64,000 bases of DNA from RPQJ01 sp044226195 (GTDB taxonomy: Bacteria > Pseudomonadota > Gammaproteobacteria > Steroidobacterales > Steroidobacteraceae). Position numbers and translations under genes: made by a program. Within the stretch, counting starts at the first letter, position 1. Every line of letters starts with the position of its first letter. The stretch is taken from assembly GCA_044226195.1 (NCBI GenBank), contig JBGAHO010000007.1, positions 1 through 64,000 on the forward strand, in the 5' to 3' direction. The notes under the pieces are model-generated. The model did not search any database, had not been told where the DNA came from, and saw only the letters and a list, made by a program, of their open reading frames with translations. Shown piece after piece: positions 17,748-25,578 of the stretch.

Positions 17748-19127
17748 TCAGTCCGCGGCGCCCGGGGGGCGACGCCGGCGCGGACGACGCCGGCGACGCG
17801 GCGCCGTCGTCTCGCCTTCGGGCTTCGGCTGCGACTCGACCTCGGTGAGGCGTGCCTCGGCCGGCATCTCCTGCAAGCGCGTCCACCACGCGGCGAGTTC
17901 GGGATCGGCCTCGCCGGCCGCCGCGCGCAACAGCAGGAAGTCGTAGGCGGCGCGGAACCGCGGGTGCTCGAGCAGGCGCAACGCGCGTCGACCGGAGCGA
18001 CGCTCGAAGCGCGACTGCAGCATCAGCAGGTCGCGCATGGGCAGCGAGAACCGCTTCGGCAGCGCGACGCGCTGCAACTGGCGGCCGAGCACGTCGTCGA
18101 TCGCCTGCAGCAGCACCTGCGGGTCGGACGGCATCGGCCCCTCCGGCACACCGGCCGCCGCGAGGATGGCCGGCCACAGCAGCACCGCGAACAGGAACAC
18201 GGGCGTGACCGGCTTGTCGGCGCGCACGCGCTGGTCCGTGCCGTCGAGCCCGAGCTCGAGCAGGCGCACGGTCGGCGACTTCAGGTGCCGCCGCACGGTG
18301 GTCGCGACGTCCGGAAAGAGGTGCTGCGCGAGTCCGAGGCGCATCAGCAGCTCGAACGAATCGAAGGCGTGGCCCGCGAGCAGCAGCTTCAGCGTCTCGT
18401 CGAACAGCCGCGCGGGCGGCACCGAGTCGAGCATGTAGGCCAGCTTCGCGAGCGGCGCCTCCGTGCCCGGGTGCAGCGTGAAGCCGAGCTTCGCGGCGAA
18501 GCGCACGGCGCGCAGCATGCGCACGGGGTCCTCGCGGTAGCGCGTCTCCGGGTCGCCGATCATGCGCAGCACGCGGTCGCGCGCGTCCTGCACGCCGCCG
18601 ACGTAGTCCCAGATCGAGAAGTCCTCGATGCTGTAGTAGAGCGCGTTGGCGGTGAAGTCGCGACGCCAGACGTCTTCCTCGATCGTGCCGTAGAGGTTGT
18701 CGCGCAGGATGCGCCCGTGCTCGTCGATGGCACGGTGCTCGACCTCGTCGACGCCGCGGTCCTCGTCCACCTCGGTGTGCGCCGCGCGGAACGTGGCGAC
18801 CTCGATGATCTCCTGCCCGAAGCGCACGTGCGCGAGGTGGAAGCGCCGGCCGATCAGCCGGCAGTTGCGGAAGATCTTGCGGACTTCCTCGGGATGCGCG
18901 TCCGTCGCGATGTCGAAGTCCTTCGGCTGCAGGCCGAGCAGCAGGTCGCGCACCGCGCCGCCGACGAGGAACCCCTGGTATCCGGCATCGCGCAGTCGGT
19001 AGAGGACCTTGAGCGCGCTCGGCGAGATGTTGGCACGCGAGATGTTGTGGTCGGCGCGCGCGATGATCGCGGGCTCGGGGCGCCCGGCCGCCTGCTCGGC
19101 GAGGGTGTCGTGATCGTATGGGGACAA
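17748..19127 (-). CDS. pcnB: Poly(A) polymerase PcnB, noncanonical start codon
   Basis: PcnB adds 3' poly(A) tails that mark RNA for decay. The class II nucleotidyltransferase core is evident: FLVGGAVRDLLLG, then KDFDIATDA with the catalytic aspartates, RRFHLAHVRFG, RRDFTANALYY and EDPVRMLRAVRFAAKLGF. The C-terminus is a basic tail rich in arginine, typical of PcnB. No ATG or GTG is available before the catalytic domain. The TTG at 19127, with GGAAG about 8 bases upstream, gives 459 residues; an ATT at 19157 is also in frame. E. coli pcnB is known to use an inefficient AUU start, so weak initiation may be conserved in principle. Confidence 0.93.
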   Translation of the reverse strand: MSPYDHDTLAEQAAGRPEPAIIARADHNISRANISPSALKVLYRLRDAGYQGFLVGGAVRDLLLGLQPKDFDIATDAHPEEVRKIFRNCRLIGRRFHLAHVRFGQEIIEVATFRAAHTEVDEDRGVDEVEHRAIDEHGRILRDNLYGTIEEDVWRRDFTANALYYSIEDFSIWDYVGGVQDARDRVLRMIGDPETRYREDPVRMLRAVRFAAKLGFTLHPGTEAPLAKLAYMLDSVPPARLFDETLKLLLAGHAFDSFELLMRLGLAQHLFPDVATTVRRHLKSPTVRLLELGLDGTDQRVRADKPVTPVFLFAVLLWPAILAAAGVPEGPMPSDPQVLLQAIDDVLGRQLQRVALPKRFSLPMRDLLMLQSRFERRSGRRALRLLEHPRFRAAYDFLLLRAAAGEADPELAAWWTRLQEMPAEARLTEVESQPKPEGETTAPRRRRRPRRRRPPGAAD

Positions 19128-19142
19128 GAAACGGGCTTCCGC

Positions 19143-19174
19143 TGGACCGCAGTAAATGGCTGCGTATAATACGC
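19143..19174. promoter_or_regulatory. Bidirectional promoter of tRNA-Glu and pcnB with a palindromic -10
   Basis: The perfect palindrome GCGTATAATACGC (19162-19174) presents TATAAT rightward (19165-19170) and TATTAT leftward (19171-19166). Rightward, TGGACC at 19143-19148 is a 4-of-6 -35 box with 16-base spacing, aimed at tRNA-Glu 40 bases on. Leftward transcription would start near 19159, giving a pcnB leader of about 30 bases before the TTG start; no good leftward -35 is seen. Confidence 0.55.
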
Positions 19175-19214
19175 GGCCTTTCCGGATCCGGTGAGTCCGC
19201 CGGATCCAAGCCTC

Positions 19215-19290
19215 GCTCCCATCGTCTAGAGGCCCAGGACACAGCCCTCTCAAGGCTGGTACGAGGGTTCGAATCCCTCTGGGAGCGCCA
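19215..19290 (+). tRNA. tRNA-Glu (anticodon CTC)
   Basis: A 76-nt cloverleaf with acceptor stem GCTCCCA (19215-19221) pairing with TGGGAGC (19280-19286), discriminator G and encoded CCA. The anticodon loop CTCTCAA gives anticodon CTC, reading GAG. The D-arm TCGTCTAGAGGCCCAGGA and T-arm are typical of tRNA-Glu. CTC isoacceptors are extra to the universal TTC one and fit a GC-rich codon usage. Confidence 0.96.
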
Positions 19291-19311
19291 TCTCTTGCGT
19301 CGACAGCGGTC

Positions 19312-19328
19312 CCGGCCCGCCGGGCCGG
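19312..19328. terminator. GC-only hairpin between tRNA-Glu and a convergent gene
   Basis: CCGGCCC (19312-19318) and GGGCCGG (19322-19328) form a perfect 7-bp stem with loop GCC. It lies between tRNA-Glu (rightward) and the exported protein gene ending at 19345 (leftward), so it could stop transcription from both sides. No T-run follows on either strand, so intrinsic termination is uncertain. Confidence 0.45.
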
Positions 19329-19344
19329 CCCGACCGTGGCCGCA

Positions 19345-19863
19345 TCAGCGGCGCTGCGACACCCACCAGCCGAAATAGCGTTCCGCGAAGTCGAGGATCG
19401 GGGCCGGTCCCGAGCCCTCGACCCGCGTGAAGACGGTCTGCGGGGCACTCAGGCGCGCGCCGATGTCGTAGGCGCAGACGAACTGCAGGACGGCCTGGTC
19501 GGTGACCGCCGGCGTCGGCGCGGCGAGGGCTTCGTTGGGTGTGCCTCGGCCGCGCACGTCGAGCGTGGTCGGGTCGTGGTCGGCCCACTGGCGCAATGCA
19601 CGTTGCTGCGTGTCGCACTTCCACCAGTAGCGCATGGAGCGCACGGTGGCGATGCCGCCGTCCGGCGCACTGGTGACCCAGTAGAGCCAGCCCGAGCGCA
19701 CGCCATCGGTCTGCACCAGCGTGCCGGCATCGACCGCGGCGACGACGAGACTGCCCGCGCGCCCCCCGGCCGTCGCCCACAGTTCGGCATGGGCACTGGT
19801 CGGCGCGAGCAGGCATGCCGCCAGCACCCCGACCCAACCGGCCCTGAGACCCCCTTGCGTCAT
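19345..19863 (-). CDS. Exported protein resembling the surface-adhesin E family
   Basis: A 172-residue protein with a clear signal peptide (cleavage after TSAHA, about residue 28). The mature part has the layout of small adhesin-E-like proteins: a short strand with DAGTLVQTDG, a WLYWV segment, then a YWWKCDTQQRALRQ segment and a second Cys in VLQFVCAYD that could form a disulfide. It ends ERYFGWW. The family link is weak, made by pattern rather than alignment, and a hypothetical periplasmic protein is the safe reading. The ATG at 19863 is preceded by AGGACAAGG; longer in-frame starts would add an unlikely leader. Confidence 0.7.
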   Translation of the reverse strand: MTQGGLRAGWVGVLAACLLAPTSAHAELWATAGGRAGSLVVAAVDAGTLVQTDGVRSGWLYWVTSAPDGGIATVRSMRYWWKCDTQQRALRQWADHDPTTLDVRGRGTPNEALAAPTPAVTDQAVLQFVCAYDIGARLSAPQTVFTRVEGSGPAPILDFAERYFGWWVSQRR

Positions 19864-20039
19864 CCTTGTCCTGCTGCCCCCAAGCAACGGGGCGAAGATT
19901 CTCCCGCCGACCGCCCTGCGGTCAATCGCCTCGCGCAGGCAGGTCGGGGAAACGTGCCACGCGTCGCGCTCCCGAGACTCGGTCTCGCCCCGGGGTGTTC
20001 GGTCATAATCCGGGACTCCGCTCACCGGAGCTACGCCGC

Positions 20040-21512
20040 ATGAACACTGCCGGACGCATTGCCCTGGGACTCGCCGGTGCCGTGGCCCTCGTCGCCGCGA
20101 CGGTCGCTTATCGCACGGCCACCTACGTGGCCCCGGGCGCCGCGGCGGGGCCCGCGGTGTCGATCGCCTCCGCGCCGCCGATCGACGTGGATCGCGCGGC
20201 TCGGCACCTTGCCGAAGCCGTGCGTATCCGCACGGTGAGTCACCAGGACCCCGCGGAGAACGAACTCGCCGAGTGGGATCGCTTCCACGCGTGGCTGCAG
20301 ACGACGTACCCGGCGTTCCACGCCGTCGCGACCCGCGAAGTCGTCGGCGGCCACACGTTGATCTACACGTGGCGCGGCACCGACGCTGCCCTGCCCGCGG
20401 TCCTCTTGATGGCGCATCACGACGTCGTGCCGGTCACGCCCGGCACGGAAGGCGACTGGCGTCACCCGCCGTTCGACGGCGTCATCGCCGAGAACGCGGT
20501 GTGGGGTCGCGGCTCCGTCGACGACAAGGGTTCGCTCGTCGGCCTGTTCGAGGGACTCGAGGCGCTCGCCGCCGCCGGCTTCCAGCCGCGGCGCACGGTC
20601 ATCGTCGTCAGCGGGCACGACGAGGAAGCGGGCGGCAGCGGCGCCCGTGCCGCCGCCGACGTGCTGCGCTCGCGCGGCGTCAAGGCGCAGTTCGTGCTCG
20701 ACGAGGGACTCGCCGTCGTCGCCGACTTCCCGCTGCTCGGCCGGCCGGTCGCCTTGATCGGGGTGGCAGAAAAAGGCTACGCGACGCTGCGCATCACGGC
20801 GCCCGCGACGGGCGGGCACTCCTCCGCCCCGCCGCCACAGACCGGCGTCGAGACGCTCGCCCGCGCCGTGCTGGCGATCGCGGGTCGTCCGTTCGAGATG
20901 CGTTTCGAGGGGCCGCCCGCCGACATGGTGCGCGAACTCGCGCCGAGCGCCGGCCCGGTCGTGAAGATGGCCGTCGCCAACGAGTGGCTGTTCCGCTCGG
21001 CGCTGGTGAAGAAGATCGCCGCCACGCCGGCCGGGGCCGCGTCGCTGCACACGACGATCGCACCGACCATGCTGCGCGGCAGCCCGAAGGAGAACGTGCT
21101 GCCGCAGGATGCGACGGCGTGGATCAATTACCGAATTGCGCCGGGCGACACGACCGAAGACGTGCTGCAGCGGGCGCGCGAGGCGACGCGCGGCCTGCCC
21201 GTCGAACTCGCGTGGCAGGGGCGCGCGTACGATCCGCCGCCGATCTCGTCGAGCCGCTCCGACGCCTATCGGCTGATCGCGGCCATCGCCTCGGAGGGCG
21301 GTTCGCTGCCCGTCGCGCCCGGCCTCGTCACGGCGACGACCGACAGCCGCTCGATGGTGTCGCTCGCGGAGAACGTCTACCGCTTCCAGCCGATCGTCGC
21401 CTCGCTGCACGAGTTCGAGATGATCCACGGCACCAACGAGCACATGACGCTCGACAACCTGCGCCGCACGGCGCAGTTCTACGCGCAGCTGGTGGCAACC
21501 GCCGCGCGCTGA
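20040..21512 (+). CDS. M20 family metallopeptidase, PM20D1-like
   Basis: A di-zinc M20 carboxypeptidase-type hydrolase of 490 residues with an N-terminal signal anchor (about residues 5-22). Metal and catalytic motifs are visible: LLMAHHDVVPV (His, Asp), WGRGSVDDKGSL (bridging Asp), SGHDEEAGG (Glu pair) and FEMIHGTNEHM (C-terminal His). The Gly-rich dimerisation insert is present (GHSSAPPP). Similarity is to the carboxypeptidase S / PM20D1 branch, whose members cleave or form N-acyl amino acids; the substrate here cannot be told. GGAG lies 9 bases before the ATG. It is divergent from the exported protein gene. Confidence 0.93.
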   Translation: MNTAGRIALGLAGAVALVAATVAYRTATYVAPGAAAGPAVSIASAPPIDVDRAARHLAEAVRIRTVSHQDPAENELAEWDRFHAWLQTTYPAFHAVATREVVGGHTLIYTWRGTDAALPAVLLMAHHDVVPVTPGTEGDWRHPPFDGVIAENAVWGRGSVDDKGSLVGLFEGLEALAAAGFQPRRTVIVVSGHDEEAGGSGARAAADVLRSRGVKAQFVLDEGLAVVADFPLLGRPVALIGVAEKGYATLRITAPATGGHSSAPPPQTGVETLARAVLAIAGRPFEMRFEGPPADMVRELAPSAGPVVKMAVANEWLFRSALVKKIAATPAGAASLHTTIAPTMLRGSPKENVLPQDATAWINYRIAPGDTTEDVLQRAREATRGLPVELAWQGRAYDPPPISSSRSDAYRLIAAIASEGGSLPVAPGLVTATTDSRSMVSLAENVYRFQPIVASLHEFEMIHGTNEHMTLDNLRRTAQFYAQLVATAAR

Positions 21513-21537
21513 GCAAGGGCTGGCGCCTGGAAATGAC

Positions 21538-21565
21538 GAAGCCCGCGCAACGTGCCGCGGGCTTC
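21538..21565. terminator. Bidirectional hairpin terminator between convergent genes
   Basis: GAAGCCCGCG (21538-21547) pairs perfectly with CGCGGGCTTC (21556-21565) across an 8-base loop. It sits 25 bases after the M20 peptidase stop and 64 bases after the lectin gene stop on the other strand. Only short A/T runs flank it. Confidence 0.7.
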
Positions 21566-21629
21566 CACTTGCCGGACCGACCGATCCCTGCGCCGGAGCG
21601 CAGGGATCGGCTGTCGCGACCATCGACGG

Positions 21630-23102
21630 TCAGTGGTGGGTCTCGTACGGCACGACCTTCACGCGCAGCGTGAACTCGATGTTGGAGCCGCGCATGATGT
21701 GTTCACCGTTGTAGTTTTCACCCGGCACCGTCGTGTACCGGACGGCGTCGACGACCTTCAGGAACTGCTGGACCAGGAACAGCGCCGTTCTCGGGTCCCC
21801 ACGATCCAGTCTCTGGATCGCAAGCACGACCAGCGCCTCCATGCCGACCGACACGGCCGGACGCAATGCGCCGGCCGACCGGGCGGCGGCGATCGATTGC
21901 TGCAGCAGCGTCAGCTTGTAGCGGGTCAAGGCGACGAAACGGTCGTGGTTGCCGGCCGTGTTCTGCGCCCACTCATAACCAGCGCCGAAGTCGATGTGCA
22001 GCCCAATCACGTAATAGGAGGCGCCCTTGATCTTCGCCTGCGAACTGCCGCAGGAACTCGTGAACTCGCCCGCCGCACCGGCGAACTGACCGACGCCACG
22101 CGTATCCTCCAGCATTCGGGTCGGATTCGTGGTCTGCCACACCGCCACGTCCTGGTACTGTGGATCGCCTTGCGCCGGGAAGTTCTGCACGATCGGATCC
22201 GTGCAGCGGTAGAGGTTGTTCGGCAGGACGACGTCGGTCTTGTTCTCGACGAACACCGTGCCGTTGAGAATCTCGAGTTCGCTCGAGTCGATCGCCACGA
22301 CCACAAACCTGGGCGACCCGCAGAGATACGGCGGCAGGCGCAGTTCCGGCTTGCCGTCGTTCGCATCGGTGAACAAGGTCAGCGGATCGGCGCCACATCG
22401 GCCGCTCGCCACGCGCGGATCCGAGACCTCGATGGCATTGAACTTGATCGTGTCGCCGGGCTGGAACGAACCCGGCGGGAAGACGATCGTCTGCCCTTGG
22501 ATCGTCTCGCAACTTGCCCCGGTGCAGGCCGCGGGGCGCGGCACGTCGTACTCCACGATGTAGCCACCGAGGGAACCCGGCGCGATGCCTTCGTCGTTCC
22601 AGCCGCCGTCGACCCAAGGGTCGCCGGAATCGAAGCGACCCAGCGTCAGGTGATTCTCGACGCCGCCTGAGTTGTTCGGCTCGCCCGGCGCCCAGTTGGC
22701 GTAGAGCGTCGCGTTGTTCACCGAGGGGAACGGGCCCTCGTTGTTGACCCAGCGCCAGCCACCCGTGTCCTGGAAGCCGCCCACCCAGACTTGCGGCTGG
22801 GGCAATCCCAGCGCCAGCGACTGGTGCCGGAACTCGTCGACGAATGCTTCTTCACCCGAGGCCGTGATCGTGGCGAGGTGACCGGCCACTCCTTCGCAAC
22901 TGCGGCCGGCGGCATTCACGTTGGCCGTCGCCCAGTCGATGCCGTTGGCGGCATAGACCTCGAAGTAGTGCCCGGTCTCCGGATTGGTGGTCGCATTCAC
23001 GAGCACCGCACCGGCCGTCCCCGTACAGGTGACCGCCGCGCTGGCCGAGCCCGCGCCCAGCACTCCGATGAGGCACGCAATGATCCGAATCTTGGTGTGC
23101 AT
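21630..23102 (-). CDS. Secreted C-type lectin domain protein
   Basis: A 490-residue exported protein. The signal peptide ends at ASA (residue 22). Residues about 44-187 form a C-type lectin-like domain: HYFEVYAANGIDWATAN at the start, a GHLATI strand, VWVGGFQDTGGWRW, then the calcium/sugar motif EPN at 141-143 with a further Glu149, and WND at 168-170 before GGYIVEYD. EPN is the mannose/GlcNAc-type calcium site in animal lectins; sugar binding here is inferred. The C-terminal 300 residues are not recognised, contain several cysteines and two helical stretches, and lack a PEP-CTERM or LPXTG-type sorting signal. Base composition looks less GC-rich than the neighbours, which hints at transfer. 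Confidence 0.85.
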   Translation of the reverse strand: MHTKIRIIACLIGVLGAGSASAAVTCTGTAGAVLVNATTNPETGHYFEVYAANGIDWATANVNAAGRSCEGVAGHLATITASGEEAFVDEFRHQSLALGLPQPQVWVGGFQDTGGWRWVNNEGPFPSVNNATLYANWAPGEPNNSGGVENHLTLGRFDSGDPWVDGGWNDEGIAPGSLGGYIVEYDVPRPAACTGASCETIQGQTIVFPPGSFQPGDTIKFNAIEVSDPRVASGRCGADPLTLFTDANDGKPELRLPPYLCGSPRFVVVAIDSSELEILNGTVFVENKTDVVLPNNLYRCTDPIVQNFPAQGDPQYQDVAVWQTTNPTRMLEDTRGVGQFAGAAGEFTSSCGSSQAKIKGASYYVIGLHIDFGAGYEWAQNTAGNHDRFVALTRYKLTLLQQSIAAARSAGALRPAVSVGMEALVVLAIQRLDRGDPRTALFLVQQFLKVVDAVRYTTVPGENYNGEHIMRGSNIEFTLRVKVVPYETHH

Positions 23103-23246
23103 AGTCCCTCTCGTTGCTTGCCCGGACCCCTGGTTCCGTTCGGGCGGTTTGTTCTTGCTTCTTGCGACGGACTGTTATGGCGCCGATGCGGGCGGACACA
23201 CTGCGCGGCCACCGCGACGCATCGGCACTTATACGTACGGCATCGA

Positions 23247-23269
23247 CCGTAGCATGAAACGTGCTACGG
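23247..23269. repeat. Perfect inverted repeat upstream of the lectin gene
   Basis: CCGTAGCA (23247-23254) and TGCTACGG (23262-23269) form a perfect 8-bp stem with a 7-base loop. It lies in the 228-base gap between the TIR-TPR gene and the lectin gene, both leftward. It could be a weak terminator for the upstream gene or an operator for the lectin gene. A nearby leftward TATAAG and an AT-rich patch around 23284-23305 suggest promoter activity in this gap. Confidence 0.5.
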
Positions 23270-23330
23270 AACGATGAACATGTCCTGAATTATGTTAAAT
23301 AAAGCCTTGTGATTGCCGCCGCGTCGTTCG

Positions 23331-25574
23331 TCAGCGCCGCCCGGTCACCGGTGTCGCGCTGGCGGTCGACGGTACGCGCGTGACCGCAGCCGCCGCGGCG
23401 GGCCGCGTCGGCACCTGTTGCATCGGCCCGCCGGTCCGGTAGGCCACCATCCAGCGCTGGGCATTGTCGACGAAGAACGGCAGCGCGCCGGAATCCGCGC
23501 GCAGCGCCGCCAGTCCGTCGCGCAGCAGCGGCAAGGCCTCGCTCCTCTGCCCCAGGCCCGCGAGCGCCGCACCTTCGGCGCTGGTCGCCGCCGCCGTGCG
23601 CCAGTGCTTGTCGCCGAGCGCCGGCAGGCAGATGGCGCGCGCTTCGGTCGCGGCAGCCCGCGCTTCCTCGAAGCGCCCCGTATCGATGAGCAGGCTGGCG
23701 AGCAGCGTGAGGGTGCCGGCGACGTCCGTGTGCTGGTTGCCGAGCAACTTGCGGCGCAATTGCAGCGCGCTGCGCAACAGCGGCTCCGCGGCCGCGTAGT
23801 CGCCCTCCGCCATCTCCCACATGGCGATGTTGCCCATGACGCGAGCCACCGAGGGGTGCTCCGGGCCGACCGTGCGCCGGAAGATCTCGAGTGCGTCGCG
23901 CATCATGGCGAGGGCGCCCGTGGTGTCGCCCTCGTCGTGCAGCACGAATGCCAGGTTGTTCATCGCCGCCGCGACGTCCGGGTGGTCCTCGCCCAGCAGC
24001 TTGCGCTGCATGGCGATGGCCTCGCGGTACATCGCCTCGGCCTCGCGGTACTTCTTCTGGTCGGCGAGCGTCGAGGCGATGTTGTTGAGCCCGAGCGCGA
24101 TCTCCGTGTGCGAGTCGCCGAGCAGGAAGCGCTTCATGTTGAGCGCCTCGCGGTAGAGCAACTCCGATTCGTGGTACTGGCCCATGTCGTCGAGCACCAG
24201 GCCGAGGTTGTTGAGTGCCTCGGCCAGGTCCGTGTGCGGAGTCGAATGCAGCCTGCGCTGCAGCGCGACCGCCAGGCGCATGGCGGGCAGCGCCTCGTCG
24301 TACTTGCCCTGGTTGTAGAGGTTCATCGCCAGGCCCTCGAGGCTCTTGGCCACCTCCGGGCCGTCGTTGCCGAGCAGCTTGCGCTGCATCGTGAGCGCCT
24401 CGCGCATCAGCGGCTCGGCCGCCTCGTACTCGCCCTTGCGTCCGAGCAGGTCGGCGAGCAGGTACTCGTTGCGCGCCACGTCGACGTTCTCGGGTCCGAG
24501 CTGCTTCTGCCGCAGCGCCAGCGCGCGGCGGTACATCGACTCGGCCCGGTCGTATTCGGCCGTGAGTGTGAGCACGGAGCCGAGCTTCTCGGCCGCCTTC
24601 GCCACTTCGAGGCTGTCGTCGCCGTACAGCGCGCGACGCTTCTGCAGCGCGCTCTCGAGCAGCGACGCAGCCGACGGATACAACGCGAGGCTGGTGTACA
24701 CCGTGCCCATCGTCTCCATCAGCGTCGCCTGGATCGCCGGCTGGTTCTGCAGCTGCGTCTGGATCTTCTTCGAGCCCTTGTCGAGGATCTCGCGGGCGGT
24801 GATCGTGTTGCCGCGCGCCTCGTTGGGGTCGGAAACGGCGAACAGGCCGACGAGGAAGTCGGTCGTCTGCCGCGCCGTCTCCGCTTCGGATTCGGCGCGC
24901 GCGCGCTGCCGCTCCGCCTCGTTGCGCGCGAGCCAGGCGGCGCCGGCCAGCGTCGAGGTGATGGCCATGCCGGCGATCGATGCGCTCGCGAGCCACATCA
25001 TGCGCACCTGGCGGCGATGGGCCTCGCGCTGCTTCAGCTCGTCGAGCCCGACGCCGAGCATGCCGGCCAGCAGCTTCAGCTTGACGTCGGGCTTCGGGTC
25101 CTTGCCCGGCCGGCCGTCGGCGGCGATGGGCTCCGTGCGCTCCGTCGTCAGCACGCCGTCGGCGCCCATGCGGTATTGCAGCGCCTGCGGGAAGCACTCC
25201 TGGTCCGCCGAGCCCGGCTCGCCGCCGACGATCAGCGCGAAGATGCGGTGCTCGCGGCCGAGCCGCTTGAAGGTCAGGATCTCCTCGTTGACCCAGTGCG
25301 AGGCGGCGGCCTTCGGCGAGCAGATGACGATCTGGAAGGCGGACTGCTCGAGCGCGCGGGTCAGCGTCTCGCCGAGGCTGGTCGCCGTCGCGAGTTCGTC
25401 GCGATCGCGGAATACCGGCGCGAATCGCGCGGGCACCGGGCCGTGCGGCGTGTCGCGACCCACCAGCCGCTTCGGCACGCGGTACGTCTCGAGCGCGCGG
25501 TGCAGCCACGTCGCCCAAGCCTCGTCGGCGTGGCTGTAGCTGATGAATGCGCGGTATCGGAACTCATCGCTCAT
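23331..25574 (-). CDS. TIR domain - transmembrane - tetratricopeptide repeat protein
   Basis: A 747-residue protein. Residues about 6-140 are a TIR domain: FISYSHADE at the first strand, FRDRDEL leading into the BB-loop region, and SPKAAASHWVNEEI, in which Glu98 lies four residues after Trp94, the spacing of the catalytic Glu in NAD-cleaving TIRs such as SARM1. A basic juxtamembrane segment precedes one membrane helix (about 192-214). From about 280 to 690 there are nine or ten 42-residue TPRs of the kinesin-light-chain type (RRKLLGxxHxDVA spacing). The tail is Ala/Thr-rich. It starts 4 bases after the SLOG gene stop. Inferred role: membrane-bound TIR NADase or signal producer with a TPR sensor; a scaffold role is possible. 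Confidence 0.9.
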   Translation of the reverse strand: MSDEFRYRAFISYSHADEAWATWLHRALETYRVPKRLVGRDTPHGPVPARFAPVFRDRDELATATSLGETLTRALEQSAFQIVICSPKAAASHWVNEEILTFKRLGREHRIFALIVGGEPGSADQECFPQALQYRMGADGVLTTERTEPIAADGRPGKDPKPDVKLKLLAGMLGVGLDELKQREAHRRQVRMMWLASASIAGMAITSTLAGAAWLARNEAERQRARAESEAETARQTTDFLVGLFAVSDPNEARGNTITAREILDKGSKKIQTQLQNQPAIQATLMETMGTVYTSLALYPSAASLLESALQKRRALYGDDSLEVAKAAEKLGSVLTLTAEYDRAESMYRRALALRQKQLGPENVDVARNEYLLADLLGRKGEYEAAEPLMREALTMQRKLLGNDGPEVAKSLEGLAMNLYNQGKYDEALPAMRLAVALQRRLHSTPHTDLAEALNNLGLVLDDMGQYHESELLYREALNMKRFLLGDSHTEIALGLNNIASTLADQKKYREAEAMYREAIAMQRKLLGEDHPDVAAAMNNLAFVLHDEGDTTGALAMMRDALEIFRRTVGPEHPSVARVMGNIAMWEMAEGDYAAAEPLLRSALQLRRKLLGNQHTDVAGTLTLLASLLIDTGRFEEARAAATEARAICLPALGDKHWRTAAATSAEGAALAGLGQRSEALPLLRDGLAALRADSGALPFFVDNAQRWMVAYRTGGPMQQVPTRPAAAAAVTRVPSTASATPVTGRR

Positions 25575-25578
25575 CGGG

